From Marinobacterium rhizophilum DSM 18822 (GTDB lineage Bacteria; Pseudomonadota; Gammaproteobacteria; Pseudomonadales; Balneatricaceae), in contig NZ_KB899094.1 of the NCBI RefSeq assembly GCF_000378045.1, positions 150,243 to 214,242 of the forward strand: a stretch of 64,000 nt of DNA, in the 5' to 3' direction. The first letter of the stretch is position 1. The number at the start of each line of letters is the position of its first letter. Position numbers and translations under genes: made by a program. The notes under the pieces were generated by a model. It searched no databases, was not told the DNA's origin, and saw nothing but the letters and a program-made list of their open reading frames with translations. Below are positions 42,816-51,976 of the stretch, in pieces.

Positions 42816-43577
42816 TTACCAGACGGCGTCCGGGTAGGCGCGCGGCAGGAATTGCATTTCGGCCAGCAGGTAACCCAGCTGCTCGGTATGCAGTCCCTGC
42901 TTGCCGCCTTGCTGCATGTAGCTGTCCATGGGCGGGCAGTCGAGCGTTGCTTCTTTCAGGGTGGCGCTGACATGGGCCTGCCACTGGGCCTTGATGGCAG
43001 CGCTATCCGGGGCGATGCCGGCTTCGACGAGAAGGTTGTCGATGTCGTCGGCCATCAGCATTTCACCGCTGTAGGTCCAGATGTCGTCGATGGCCTGCTG
43101 CATGTTCTGGTGGCTTTCGTCGGTGCCATCACCCAGGCGCTTGATCCAGGCGCTGGAGCGGCGCAGGTGATAGGTCACTTCCTTCAGGGCCTTGGCGGCA
43201 ATCGCGGCGATACGCGCATCCTTGCTGTCGCACAGCGCCTGCAGCAGATAGTAGTGCCAGGCGTCGAACAGGTACTGGCGCGCCAGGGTATCGGCGTAGT
43301 TGCCATTGGCCTGTTCGGTGATCAGCAGGTTGCGGTATTCGCGCTCGTTGCGGCGAAAGCTGAGGTCATCGGCACTGCGGCCTTCGCCCTGTAGCTCGGC
43401 GGCGTATTCCAGCCAGCTGCGGGCCTGGCCGATCAGGTCCAGCGCCACGTTGCCCAGGGCCATCTCTTCTTCCAGCGCCGGGGCGTTGCCAACCCACTCG
43501 CACAGACGCTGGGCGAGGATGATGTCGCTGTCGCCCAGGCGCAGCAGGTATTCGGTCAAGGCGTGTTGCGTAGTCAT
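42816..43577 (-). CDS. paaC: Phenylacetyl-CoA epoxidase structural subunit PaaC
   Basis: 253 residues. Ferritin-like helical protein that pairs with PaaA to form the catalytic core. Blocks: EYLLRLGDSDIILAQRLCEW, EEEMALGNVALDLIGQARSW and ALKEVTYHLRRSSAWIKRLG. It keeps the ferritin fold but is the non-catalytic partner of PaaA in studied complexes. It lies between paaB and paaD with short gaps. Length as in E. coli. Confidence 0.96.
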   Translation of the reverse strand: MTTQHALTEYLLRLGDSDIILAQRLCEWVGNAPALEEEMALGNVALDLIGQARSWLEYAAELQGEGRSADDLSFRRNEREYRNLLITEQANGNYADTLARQYLFDAWHYYLLQALCDSKDARIAAIAAKALKEVTYHLRRSSAWIKRLGDGTDESHQNMQQAIDDIWTYSGEMLMADDIDNLLVEAGIAPDSAAIKAQWQAHVSATLKEATLDCPPMDSYMQQGGKQGLHTEQLGYLLAEMQFLPRAYPDAVW

Positions 43578-43589
43578 GCTGAGCCTCCG

Positions 43590-43871
43590 TTACATGTGGC
43601 CAACTTCTTGGGGCAGGTCGTAGAAGGTCGCATGGCGATAGACCTTGTCGTCGCTGGGATCGAACAGCGGCTCCTTCTCGTCCGGGGATGAGGCGGTGAT
43701 CTGCGCCGAGGGCACGACCCAGAGGCTCACACCTTCGCTGCGACGGGTATAGAGTTCGCGGGCGTTTTCCAGGGCCATGGCGGCATCGGCGGCGTGCACG
43801 CTGCCGACATGCTTGTGGTTCAGGCCGTGCTTGCTGCGCACGAATACTTCAAAAAGAGTCCAGTCAGACAT
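43590..43871 (-). CDS. paaB: Phenylacetyl-CoA epoxidase subunit PaaB
   Basis: 93 residues. Small bridging subunit of the PaaABCE complex. It begins MSDWTLFEVFVRSKHGLNHK and has HVGSVHAADAAMALENAREL, both standard PaaB blocks, and ends YRHATFYDLPQEVGHM. Same length as characterised homologues (~95). Spaced 15 bp from paaA and 12 bp from paaC. Confidence 0.96.
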   Translation of the reverse strand: MSDWTLFEVFVRSKHGLNHKHVGSVHAADAAMALENARELYTRRSEGVSLWVVPSAQITASSPDEKEPLFDPSDDKVYRHATFYDLPQEVGHM

Positions 43872-43886
43872 GATGTTGTCCTCGTT

Positions 43887-44873
43887 TTAGGCGGCTGCTT
43901 GTTTGTGTTTGTCGGCATAGGCCTTGGCGGCTTCGCGTACCCAGGCGCCGTTTGCGTAGGCGTTGCGGCGTGTCTTCAGGCGGTCTTTGTTGCAGGGGCC
44001 GTTGCCCTTGAGGACGCTGTAGAACTCGCTCCAGTCGATGCTGCCGAAGTCGTAGTGACCGCGCTCTTCGTTCCACTTCAGGTCCGGATCCGGCACCGTG
44101 CAGCCCAGCAGTTCGAGCTGCGGGATGGTCTGATCGATAAAGCGCTGGCGCAGGTCGTCGTTGCTCATGCGCTTGACCTTCCACTGCATCGACTGCGCCG
44201 AGTTGGGGGAGTCGGTATCGTGTGGGCCAAACATCATCAGGGCCGGCCACCAGAAGCGGTTGATCGAGTCCTGCACCATGGCTTTCTGTTCGTCGGTGCC
44301 GTTGCGCATCATTTCCAGCAGGATCTGGTAGCCCTGGCGCTGGTGGAAGCTCTCTTCCTTACAGATGCGTATCATGGCACGGGAATATGGCCCATAGGAT
44401 GTTCTCTGTAGTACAACCTGGTTGACGATGGCGGCACCATCCACCAACCAGCCGATGGTTCCCATGTCGGCCCAGCTGCGGGACGGGTAGTTGAAGATGC
44501 TGGAGTATTTCACTTCGCCGCTGTGCAGCTTTTCCAGCTCCTCGTCCCGGTTGGCGCCCAGGGTTTCCATGGCGCTGTAGAGATACAGGCCATGCCCGGC
44601 TTCATCCTGGATCTTGGCCAGCAACTGTAGCTTGCGCTTGAGGTTGGGGGCGCGTGTCAGCCAGTTCTTCTCGGGCAGCATGCCCACGATCTCGGAATGG
44701 GCGTGCTGGGACATCTGCCGGATCAGGGTGCGACGATAGGCTTCGGGCATCCAGTTCTTGGCTTCGATCTTGATGTCGGCATCAATCTTTTCCTGAAAAT
44801 GGCGCTCTTCGGGCGACATCTCATTCAGTGTCTTGACGCGTTTAACGCCGGTATCCACGAGTTGGGCGTACAT
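43887..44873 (-). CDS. paaA: Phenylacetyl-CoA epoxidase catalytic subunit PaaA
   Basis: 328 residues. Di-iron oxygenase that epoxidises the ring of phenylacetyl-CoA. Ferritin-like fold with carboxylate/His ligand helices: [40 protein letters not shown] (EAGH ligand motif) and [20 protein letters not shown] (ExxxH motif). First gene of the paaABCDE operon, driven from the promoter at 44927-44954. Residues and length match E. coli PaaA. Confidence 0.97.
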   Translation of the reverse strand: MYAQLVDTGVKRVKTLNEMSPEERHFQEKIDADIKIEAKNWMPEAYRRTLIRQMSQHAHSEIVGMLPEKNWLTRAPNLKRKLQLLAKIQDEAGHGLYLYSAMETLGANRDEELEKLHSGEVKYSSIFNYPSRSWADMGTIGWLVDGAAIVNQVVLQRTSYGPYSRAMIRICKEESFHQRQGYQILLEMMRNGTDEQKAMVQDSINRFWWPALMMFGPHDTDSPNSAQSMQWKVKRMSNDDLRQRFIDQTIPQLELLGCTVPDPDLKWNEERGHYDFGSIDWSEFYSVLKGNGPCNKDRLKTRRNAYANGAWVREAAKAYADKHKQAAA

Positions 44874-44926
44874 GTTGGGCTCCTCACTTGCGTGCGAATG
44901 CGCGCGGTCGCTGTCGGTTTAGGATG

Positions 44927-44970
44927 ATTATATGACACGAAATAAATAAGTAAAGATAAATTAATGTGTC
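44927..44970 (-). promoter_or_regulatory. paaA promoter and operator dyad
   Basis: On the minus strand: -35-like TTTACT (44954-44949), 16-bp spacer, perfect -10 TATAAT (44932-44927). The 37-bp dyad GACACA-N25-CGTGTC (44970-44934) overlaps the core promoter. The same GACACA-N25-CGTRTC arrangement occurs upstream of paaF at 53937-53973. Confidence 0.65.
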
Positions 44971-45096
44971 AGGTTATGAAAAGTGTTCAGGCGAGGTGGC
45001 GATTGTTAGCGCGTGAGTGGTGAAAAGGAGAGGTGAAAGGAGAGGTGCAAGGCGCAAGGCGAGGGCGTGATAGAAATCCGGGTGCTGTCGTTGATT

Positions 45097-45171
45097 GCAG
45101 GAGCGGCTTCAGCCGTGAATGGCCGGTCAAAGTGTTGTGTTCATTGTTCGCGGCTGAAGCTGCCCCTGCGG
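45097..45171. repeat. REPIN-like inverted pair (copy 1)
   Basis: GCAGGAGCGGCTTCAGCC with GTGAA (45097-45119) faces the inverse TTCGCGGCTGAAGCTGCCCC (from 45147). The 18-20-bp units are REP-like, separated by ~27 bp, able to form a long cruciform. A second pair lies at 47217-47284. Confidence 0.8.
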
Positions 45172-45204
45172 ATGATTGGCACCGCGTTGTACAGCGCCCT
45201 CCGG

Positions 45205-46764
45205 TTAGGCGAGGTCCTTCTTTACCCGGATTCCCAGGCGCTTGGCCAACCGTTGCAGATTGGCCCTGTCCATTTCCAGGTGGCGGGCCGTGGCAGACCA
45301 GTTATGTTCCTCCCTGGCCAGAACGTCGCTGATCAGCTTGCGCTGGAAGGCGTCCACCGCCGCCTTGAGGCTGAGGGGGTGGTCATCGGCAGGCAGCTCG
45401 GGCCGGTTGGGCTGGGGCGCTGGAGTGCTGTCGAGGTCGCAGTGGCCAGGATTGATGGTGACAAAGCCCTGCTGGCCCTGATCGCGCACCGCCTTGAGGG
45501 CGCTGCGGCTGATGCAGTGCTCTAGCTCCCGCACGTTACCGGGCCAGTCGTAGGCCAGTAATAGCGACTGGGTGGCCTGGCCCAGCTTGAGCTGTTTCAG
45601 GCCGAGCCGGCGGCGGGTGTTTTCCAGGAAGAAGCCGGCCAGCAACAGGATATCGGCGCCGCGACTGCGCAGTGGCGGCACCTTGATGGGGTAGACGCTC
45701 AGGCGATGGTAGAGGTCGGCCCTGAAACGGCCGGCCGCCACTTCTGCCTTGAGGTTGCGGTTGGTGGCGGCGATCACCCGAACATCGACCAGTTGCACCC
45801 GGTCCTGACCTACCGGCTGGATTTCGCCGTTTTGCAGGGTGCGAAGCAGCTTGCTTTGGGTGGCAAGAGACAGCTCCCCCACCTCGTCCAGAAACAGGGT
45901 GCCGCCGTCGGCCAGCAGGAACTTGCCGGTACGGGCGTTGGCGGCGCCGGTGAAGGCCCCCTTGGTGTGGCCGAACAGCTCGCTCTCGATCAGTTGCTCG
46001 GGCAGGGCGGCGCAGTTGATGTGCACCAGCGGCGCCTGGCGCCGGTTGGACTGGGCGTGCAGGGTGCGGGCGACCAGTTCCTTGCCCACCCCTGTCTCCC
46101 CCAGTACCAGTACAGTGAAGTCCGACGGGGCCACCAGTGCCAGTTCCTGCTTGAGTCGGGTCATCACTGCGCTTCCCCCCAGCAGACTGCTACCGTCGCG
46201 GCTCAGGGCTTCGGAGGTCAGCTCCTGCATCACCTGCACGCTGCGCTGGGCCTGCTGTTCCAGACCGTCGAGCACCATGGCGGCTTTAAGGGTGGCGGCC
46301 GCCAGGGCCGAAACCACCTCCAGCGTGCGCTCGCCGATGCTGTCGAAGCTGTCGGGCTGCAGGCTGTCCAGGGTCAGGAAACCCAGCAGCCGGTTGTCGC
46401 TGTAGAGCGGCAGGCCCATGCAGGCGTGCACCGGCAGGTCACCGGCTTCCGCCAGCAGCAGGCCGTCGTAGGGATCGGGGAGGTCGCTGTCGGTGGCGAA
46501 GCGCACCGGTCGGCCGGCGTCGGCGATGGCCTTGAAGCGGGGATGGTCGTCCAGGTGGAAACGGCGTCCCCTAGTGTCGGTGCTAAGTCCCTGGATGGCC
46601 AGCGGTACAGCCTGGGATTCCCGGTATGCCAGCAGGGCGATGGCGTCGCAGGGGATAGCCTTGCGCAGGGCCGTCAACAGCCGGTCGAATCTGTCTTCGT
46701 TGGCCAGGCTCGTGGCCAGGTCGAGGGCGATGCTAACCAGCAGGCTATGGTTGATATCTGTCAT
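45205..46764 (-). CDS. norR: Nitric-oxide-responsive sigma-54 activator NorR
   Basis: 519 residues. The N-terminal GAF domain (1-~170) keeps the NO-sensing signatures [16 protein letters not shown] and VHACMGLPL that correspond to the non-haem-iron site region of E. coli NorR. The AAA+ domain has Walker A GETGVGKE (222-229), the sigma-54 contact loop GAFTGA and Walker [12 protein letters not shown] Fis-type HTH ends the protein ([20 protein letters not shown]). It activates sigma-54 promoters when NO binds. It is divergent from a 74-residue membrane protein whose promoter region carries three NorR-type sites. No NO reductase or flavohaemoglobin gene is in the window. Confidence 0.95.
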   Translation of the reverse strand: MTDINHSLLVSIALDLATSLANEDRFDRLLTALRKAIPCDAIALLAYRESQAVPLAIQGLSTDTRGRRFHLDDHPRFKAIADAGRPVRFATDSDLPDPYDGLLLAEAGDLPVHACMGLPLYSDNRLLGFLTLDSLQPDSFDSIGERTLEVVSALAAATLKAAMVLDGLEQQAQRSVQVMQELTSEALSRDGSSLLGGSAVMTRLKQELALVAPSDFTVLVLGETGVGKELVARTLHAQSNRRQAPLVHINCAALPEQLIESELFGHTKGAFTGAANARTGKFLLADGGTLFLDEVGELSLATQSKLLRTLQNGEIQPVGQDRVQLVDVRVIAATNRNLKAEVAAGRFRADLYHRLSVYPIKVPPLRSRGADILLLAGFFLENTRRRLGLKQLKLGQATQSLLLAYDWPGNVRELEHCISRSALKAVRDQGQQGFVTINPGHCDLDSTPAPQPNRPELPADDHPLSLKAAVDAFQRKLISDVLAREEHNWSATARHLEMDRANLQRLAKRLGIRVKKDLA

Positions 46765-46766
46765 GA

Positions 46767-46822
46767 GTCGTTTTGACTCAGTAGTGTCTGAATGATTCAG
46801 AAACAGTGTGAGTCAAATTGAC
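46767..46822 (+). promoter_or_regulatory. Three NorR-type enhancer sites
   Basis: GTCGTTTTGAC (46767-46777), GTCTGAATGAT (46786-46796) and GTCAAATTGAC (46812-46822). The last matches GTCA-N3-TGAC exactly, the first at 7 of 8 fixed positions, the middle is weaker. Three sites in a row upstream of a sigma-54 promoter is the arrangement known for NorR. Confidence 0.7.
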
Positions 46823-46875
46823 ACTAATGGCCAGTAGTAAGTTTTATGTTGTTGATAGTAAATAAAATAATTTCA

Positions 46876-46890
46876 TGGCATGGCTTTTGT
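46876..46890 (+). promoter_or_regulatory. Sigma-54 promoter of the 74-residue membrane protein gene
   Basis: TGGCATG-GCTT-TTGT compared with TGGCACG-N4-TTGC: both GG(-24) and the TTG of the -12 element are present with correct spacing, and two positions differ. It lies ~55-105 bp downstream of the NorR-type sites and 40 bp before the start codon. Confidence 0.65.
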
Positions 46891-46929
46891 ATCAGTTAGG
46901 TTATACACCACTGTATCGAGGGCTCCACA

Positions 46930-47154
46930 ATGACCATTCAAGGATCCACCCTGACAATTCTGGGCAACGGCCTGATGCTGCTGTCTGCGCTGGTACTGCT
47001 GGGTGCCATTGCCATCAGCTATCCGCTGGCCAGTCATTTCTCCCTGGTCGAACAGATCCTGGCGCACCTGACCCTGATTGTTGACGCGGTGCTGCTCAAG
47101 GTGGCTTACGTGATCCGCTGCACCGGTCGTTACCGGCTGGGACTGGAAGTCTGA
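46930..47154 (+). CDS. Unknown 74-residue two-helix membrane protein, NorR/sigma-54 controlled
   Basis: ATG preceded by GAGGG. Two hydrophobic helices: ~8-32 (ILGNGLMLLSALVLLGAIAI) and ~39-64 (EQILAHLTLIVDAVLLKVAY), with a short loop, then a basic tail (RCTGRYRLGLEV) likely in the cytoplasm. One His (46) and one Cys (~64) are present. I do not recognise the family. Its divergent position to norR, with enhancer sites and a sigma-54 promoter aimed at it, says it is made in response to nitric oxide. Possible roles are NO tolerance or modulation of a respiratory oxidase; these are inferences. Confidence 0.8.
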   Translation: MTIQGSTLTILGNGLMLLSALVLLGAIAISYPLASHFSLVEQILAHLTLIVDAVLLKVAYVIRCTGRYRLGLEV

Positions 47155-47216
47155 GCGCGCCCTGGGGTACGCGGTCTCGGAAATCGGGGGGCGTTCAGCA
47201 TCGCTGGCAGCAGCTG

Positions 47217-47284
47217 TTCGCGGCTGAAGCCACTCCTGCAGATAGCGGCCACCATGTCCCCGCAGGAGCGACTTCAGTCGCGAA
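47217..47284. repeat. REPIN-like inverted pair (copy 2)
   Basis: TTCGCGGCTGAAGCCACTCC with TGC (47217-47239) faces GCAGGAGCGACTTCAGTCGC with GAA (47262-47284). Same family as 45097-45171. Together the pairs bracket norR and its divergent partner gene. Confidence 0.8.
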
Positions 47285-47300
47285 TGATCAGCCCGGCGCC

Positions 47301-48614
47301 TTATTTGCGCAGGTCGGTGACGTGCCTGGCCTTGCCTTCGGAGCGGGTCAGGGTGCCTGGCGCTGTAACGCTGATGGCGGTGCTGATGCCGATGTAGGAC
47401 TTGATATGGTGCGACAGCTCCTTCACGACCCGCGCCTGGCCCTCTGCGCCGATACCGGCGGCGTCGGGCTTGAGCTCGACCTTCACTTCCACCTGGTCAA
47501 GGTTGCCGTTGCGGCTGATCACCATCTCGTAATGGGGTGAGAGTTCCGCCAGGCGCAGAATCTGCTCCTCGACCTGGGTCGGAAAGACGTTGACGCCACG
47601 GATGATCAGCATGTCGTCGCTGCGACCGGTGATCTTGTCGATACGGCGCATCGGCCGCGCGGTGCCGGGCAGCAGGCGGGTCAGGTCGCGGGTACGGTAG
47701 CGGATGATGGGCAGCGCCTCCTTGGTGAGGGTGGTGAACACCAGCTCGCCGTATTCGCCGTCCGGCAGTACCTCACCGCTGACCGGGTCGATAATTTCCG
47801 GGTAGAACAGGTCTTCCCAGAGGGTGGGGCCGTCCTTGGTTTCCAGGCATTCCATGCCCACGCCCGGGCCCATCACTTCGGACAGACCGTAGATGTCCAT
47901 GGCGTCGATCCCCAGGCGCCTTTCGAGCTCCGTGCGCATGGTGCCGGTCCAGGGTTCGGCGCCAAACACGCCCAGACGCAGGTTCAGCTTGTGCGGATCA
48001 ACGCCCTGACGGTCCATTTCGTCCGCCAGGTTGAGCATGTAGGACGGTGTCACCATGATGACGTCGGGGTTGAAGTCGCGGATCAGCTGCACCTGTTTCT
48101 CGGTCTGTCCGCCGGACATCGGAATCACCGTGCAGCCGAGGCGCTCGGCGCCATAATGGGCGCCCAGGCCGCCGGTAAAGAGTCCATAGCCATAGGCCAC
48201 ATGCACGATGTCGCCGGCATGGGCACCGGCGGCCCGCAGCGAGCGCGCCACGACATTGGCCCAGGTGTCGATATCCTTCTGCGTATAGCCCACCACGGTC
48301 GGCTTGCCGGTGGTACCGCTGGAGGCATGCAGGCGCACGATATCGCGCATCGGCACGGCAAACATGCCGTAGGGGTAGTTGTCCCGCAGGTCGTTTTTGA
48401 CTGTGAACGGGAACTTCGCCAGATCCGCCAGGCTGTTGAGCTCACTCGGGTGCACGCCGGCGGCATCAAAGCCCTGGCGGTAGAAGGGCACATTCTCATA
48501 GGCATGCATCAGGCTCCAGCGCATGCGCTCAAGCTGGGTATGGCGCAGCTCGTCGATGCTGGCGGTTTCTATGGGGTCCAGAAGGTGGGTCATGGATTTC
48601 ACCGTGCTGTTCAT
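47301..48614 (-). CDS. paaK: Phenylacetate-CoA ligase PaaK
   Basis: 437 residues from the ATG at 48614 (AAGAG upstream); an in-frame GTG three codons earlier is possible. ANL-superfamily enzyme making phenylacetyl-CoA from phenylacetate, ATP and CoA. Motifs: adenylate loop LHASSGTTGKPTVVGYT, AEPWTGTMRTELERRLG, DIYGLSEVMGPGVGMEC, and the hinge region RYRTRDLTRLLPGTARPMRR then GRSDDMLIIRGVNVFPTQVE. Length matches E. coli PaaK (437). Last gene of the paaFGHIJK operon. Confidence 0.96.
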   Translation of the reverse strand: MNSTVKSMTHLLDPIETASIDELRHTQLERMRWSLMHAYENVPFYRQGFDAAGVHPSELNSLADLAKFPFTVKNDLRDNYPYGMFAVPMRDIVRLHASSGTTGKPTVVGYTQKDIDTWANVVARSLRAAGAHAGDIVHVAYGYGLFTGGLGAHYGAERLGCTVIPMSGGQTEKQVQLIRDFNPDVIMVTPSYMLNLADEMDRQGVDPHKLNLRLGVFGAEPWTGTMRTELERRLGIDAMDIYGLSEVMGPGVGMECLETKDGPTLWEDLFYPEIIDPVSGEVLPDGEYGELVFTTLTKEALPIIRYRTRDLTRLLPGTARPMRRIDKITGRSDDMLIIRGVNVFPTQVEEQILRLAELSPHYEMVISRNGNLDQVEVKVELKPDAAGIGAEGQARVVKELSHHIKSYIGISTAISVTAPGTLTRSEGKARHVTDLRK

Positions 48615-48712
48615 GGCAATCACTCTTGTTCTTAATTGTTGTCGCTTTGTCCGGCGCTGTCGCGTTTGTCGCGTCAGGCGCCAGGCATTCTTTACTCATC
48701 GGCAGCGCTGGA

Positions 48713-49924
48713 TCAGTCGCCCAGGCGCTCGATCACCAGGGCAATGCCCTGGCCGACGCCGATACACATGGTGCAAAGCGCATAACGGCCCTGGCGTCGC
48801 TCCAGTTCGTGCAGCGCGGTGGTGACCAGGCGCGCACCGCTCATGCCCAGCGGATGACCGAGCGCAATGGCGCCGCCGTTGGGGTTCACATGATCCGCGT
48901 CGTCCGGCAGGCCGAGGTCGCGCAGCACCGCCAGGGCCTGGGCGGCGAAGGCTTCATTGAGCTCGATTACGTCCATCTGCTCCAGGCTCAGGCCGGTCTG
49001 CGCCAGCACCTTGCGAACCGCCGGTGCCGGACCGAAGCCCATGATGCGCGGCTCCACACCGGCGGTGGCCATGCCGACGACGCGGCCACGGGCGCGCAGA
49101 CCATAGCGTGCGGCGCCGGCTGGGCTTGCCATCAGCAAGGCGCAGGCGCCGTCGTTGACGCCCGACGCATTGCCGGCCGTCACGCTGCCGCCCTCGCGAA
49201 ACGGTGTGGCCAGCTTGGCCAGGGTTTCGAGGCGGGTGTCGCTGCGCGGATGCTCGTCGGTATCAAACACCAGTGCATCGCCTTTGCGTTGCGCAATGCT
49301 GACCGGCACGATTTCCTCGGCCAGGCGCCCGGCCTCGATGGCGGCGGCCGTGCGCTGCTGGCTGCGCAGGGCAAAGGCATCCTGGTCCTGGCGCGAGATA
49401 TTGAAGTCCGCCGCGACGTTCTCCGCCGTTTCGGGCATGGAGTCTACCCCAAACTGCGCCTTCATCAGCCGGTTGACGAAGCGCCAGCCGATGGTGGTGT
49501 CAAACAGGTTGGCGCTGCGGCTGTAGGCGGATTCCGCCTTGCCCATGACAAAGGGCGCGCGGGACATCGATTCCACGCCGCCGGCAATCATCAGGTCTGC
49601 TTCGCCGGCCTTGATGGTGCGCGCGGCGAGGCCCACGGCATCCATGCCAGAGCCGCACAGGCGGTTGATCGTGGTGCCCGGTACCGTAACCGGCAGACCG
49701 GCCAGCAGTGCGGACATGCGCGCCACATTGCGATTGTCTTCGCCGGCCTGGTTGGCGCAGCCGTACAGGATGTCATCCACCTGGCTCCAGTCCACACTGC
49801 TGTTGCGCTCCATCAGTGCCTTGATCGGCACGGCGCCCAGGTCATCGGCCCGCACGCTGGCGAGACTGCCTGCGTAGCGACCGATGGGGGTGCGGATGGC
49901 ATCAATGATCAGGGCGTCTTTCAT
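48713..49924 (-). CDS. paaJ: 3-oxoadipyl-CoA / 3-oxo-5,6-dehydrosuberyl-CoA thiolase PaaJ
   Basis: 403 residues. Thiolase performing the two CoA-dependent cleavages at the end of the phenylacetate pathway. It begins [20 protein letters not shown]. The acyl-accepting Cys is in [12 protein letters not shown], the His in [19 protein letters not shown] and the second Cys in [14 protein letters not shown]. The family is shared with PcaF; the paa context decides. ATGA overlap with paaI upstream. Confidence 0.95.
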   Translation of the reverse strand: MKDALIIDAIRTPIGRYAGSLASVRADDLGAVPIKALMERNSSVDWSQVDDILYGCANQAGEDNRNVARMSALLAGLPVTVPGTTINRLCGSGMDAVGLAARTIKAGEADLMIAGGVESMSRAPFVMGKAESAYSRSANLFDTTIGWRFVNRLMKAQFGVDSMPETAENVAADFNISRQDQDAFALRSQQRTAAAIEAGRLAEEIVPVSIAQRKGDALVFDTDEHPRSDTRLETLAKLATPFREGGSVTAGNASGVNDGACALLMASPAGAARYGLRARGRVVGMATAGVEPRIMGFGPAPAVRKVLAQTGLSLEQMDVIELNEAFAAQALAVLRDLGLPDDADHVNPNGGAIALGHPLGMSGARLVTTALHELERRQGRYALCTMCIGVGQGIALVIERLGD

Positions 49925-50424
49925 GCGGAGGTCTCCGGCGCTGATTGTTGTGTGGATGGCTGCGGTTCTGCCAGCAGGGTGCCGCGTACCTGATGTGACT
50001 TGCCGCGGAACAGGGCGATACAGTCGCCGTGCTGGTTCTCGATGGTCACGTCATAGATGCCGGTGCGGCCGCTGCGCGAGCGTTCCTGGGCCCGTGCGCA
50101 CAGCAGGTCGCCGAGCTTGGCCGGTGCCAGGTAGTCGATGGTGCAGCCCGCGCCCACGGTGACGGCGTTGTAGGTGTTGCAGGCAAAGGCGAAGGCGGAA
50201 TCGGCCAGGGTAAAGATGTAGCCGCCGTGACAGCTGTCGTGACCCTGGATCATGCGCGCACTCACCGGCATGCGAATCACCGCGCTGCCCGGGGCAACCT
50301 CGAGAATTTCCATTTCCAGGGCCTGGGTGGCGGTATCCCTGGCAAACATGGCCTGGGCGCAGGCGTCGGCCAGCTGTTGCGGGGTCATGCAGGCCGGATC
50401 CGGCCGGGTGCTTGAATCAGTCAT
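49921..50424 (-). CDS. paaI: Acyl-CoA thioesterase PaaI
   Basis: 167 residues from the ATG at 50424, chosen because it overlaps the paaH stop by 8 bp and begins where homology-like sequence starts. Hot-dog fold thioesterase thought to rescue CoA from dead-end hydroxyphenylacetyl-CoA esters. Core: IQGHDSCHGGYIFTLADSAF, with the catalytic Asp in LADSAFA. The C-terminal tail is Gln/Ser/Pro-rich and probably disordered. Confidence 0.93.
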   Translation of the reverse strand: MTDSSTRPDPACMTPQQLADACAQAMFARDTATQALEMEILEVAPGSAVIRMPVSARMIQGHDSCHGGYIFTLADSAFAFACNTYNAVTVGAGCTIDYLAPAKLGDLLCARAQERSRSGRTGIYDVTIENQHGDCIALFRGKSHQVRGTLLAEPQPSTQQSAPETSA

Positions 50425-51940
50425 GGATGGACTCTCCAGAAAAGGCTTTGCGGCGCAGCAGGGCGGACGGACGGTAGCGTGTCTCGCCATAGCTCTGTTG
50501 CAGGTGGGTCAGGGTGCGATGAATGTATGCCAGGCCCACCTGTTCGGCCCAGGCCAAGGGCCCTGCCGGGTAGTTGACGCCAAACTGCATGGCCGTATCG
50601 GCGTCACGGGCGCTGCAAACCCCCTGCAGCACGGCATCGCAGGCTTCGTTGGCCAGCATTGCGACGGTGCGAAGCACGGCGAGGCCGGGCGTATCATCGA
50701 GTCTGGAGGTCTGAATGCCGGCGGCCGCGAGCAGGGCCGCAACCGGCGCCAGCGCATCGGCGTTGGCCTGATCGGCCAGGCTCAGTGCCAGGCGGCGGCA
50801 CTGGCGGTAGTCCAGCGCCAGGTCAAACAGCACCAGGTTGTTGATACCCTCGGTGGCTGCACGCTCGGTGGCCATGCGGCCATCGCTGAGCATCAGTACG
50901 CTGTCTGCGATGCGGATCAGGCCCGGGCCATCGCGGCGGATCACGTTGATGCCGCTGTCCTGAAGACGCGTAACCAGGCCGTCGGCCGGCCCGAGACTGC
51001 CCTCGACGACGATGCTGTCCACCGCCGTCTGGTCGCCGGCGCTGAGCGTGGCCGGTTCCGCGCGCGGCGCATCCGCAGCGTAGTCATAGAAACCGCGGCC
51101 GCTCTTGCGTCCGAGCCGGCCGCCTTCCACGAGCGCCTGCTGGGTCAGCGACGGCGTAAAGCGGTTATCGCCGTAATAGGCATCGAATACCGAGCGGGTC
51201 ACGGCGTAGTTGACGTCGTGTCCAATCAGATCCATCAGTTCAAAGGGACCCATGCGAAAGCCGCCGGCATCACGCATTAGCGCATCCAGGGTGGCGCTGT
51301 CGGCAGCGCCTTCTTCCAGCAGGCGCAGGCCTTCGGCGTAGAAGGGGCGGGCCAGGCGGTTGACGATAAAGCCCGGCGTGGATTTGGCATGCACTGCCTT
51401 CTTGCCCCAGGCGCCGGCGGTTGCCAGCAGGCAGTCGGCGATGGCCGGGTCCGTATCGAGTCCGGAGATCACTTCCACCAATTTCATCACCGGTGCGGGG
51501 TTGAAGAAATGCAGCCCGGCCAGATTCTGTGGCCGCTGCAGCCCCGCCGCGATGGAGGTGATGGAAATCGACGAGGTGTTGCTGGCCAGAATGCAGTCGG
51601 TGCTGCAGATGGCCTCGACCTGCGCCAGGACCTGCTGCTTGATGGCGAGGTTCTCAAGGATGGCCTCGATCACCAGGGTGGCCGGTGCCAGTTCGCTCAG
51701 TTCGGTGGCGGCGCTCAGTCGTGCCAGCAGTGCCTCGCGGTCATTGGTGTCCAGCTTGCCGCGCTCAACCAGGCGTCCGAGGCCTTTGGCAATGCCGGCG
51801 ATACCCGCCTCTGCGGCGCCCGGGGCCTTGTCATAGATTATCACCGGGTGGCCCGCGCTGGCGGCGACCTGGGCAATACCGGCGCCCATGGCGCCGGCGC
51901 CGATCACCGCCACGGTATGCCCTGTGTTCAATGCATGCAT
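50417..51940 (-). CDS. paaH: 3-hydroxyadipyl-CoA dehydrogenase PaaH
   Basis: 507 residues from the ATG at 51940, with GGAG ~10 bp upstream. NAD-dependent oxidation of 3-hydroxyadipyl-CoA. The Rossmann motif is VIGAGAMGAGIAQVAASAGH; the catalytic region has GLHFFNPAPVMKLVEVI and NRLARPFYAEGLRLLEEG. The length reflects duplicated C-terminal domains, as in E. coli PaaH (475). Overlaps paaI. Confidence 0.95.
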   Translation of the reverse strand: MHALNTGHTVAVIGAGAMGAGIAQVAASAGHPVIIYDKAPGAAEAGIAGIAKGLGRLVERGKLDTNDREALLARLSAATELSELAPATLVIEAILENLAIKQQVLAQVEAICSTDCILASNTSSISITSIAAGLQRPQNLAGLHFFNPAPVMKLVEVISGLDTDPAIADCLLATAGAWGKKAVHAKSTPGFIVNRLARPFYAEGLRLLEEGAADSATLDALMRDAGGFRMGPFELMDLIGHDVNYAVTRSVFDAYYGDNRFTPSLTQQALVEGGRLGRKSGRGFYDYAADAPRAEPATLSAGDQTAVDSIVVEGSLGPADGLVTRLQDSGINVIRRDGPGLIRIADSVLMLSDGRMATERAATEGINNLVLFDLALDYRQCRRLALSLADQANADALAPVAALLAAAGIQTSRLDDTPGLAVLRTVAMLANEACDAVLQGVCSARDADTAMQFGVNYPAGPLAWAEQVGLAYIHRTLTHLQQSYGETRYRPSALLRRKAFSGESIHD

Positions 51941-51976
51941 CGCTGGATCTCCTCTCAATGGATGCTTAATGGACGC

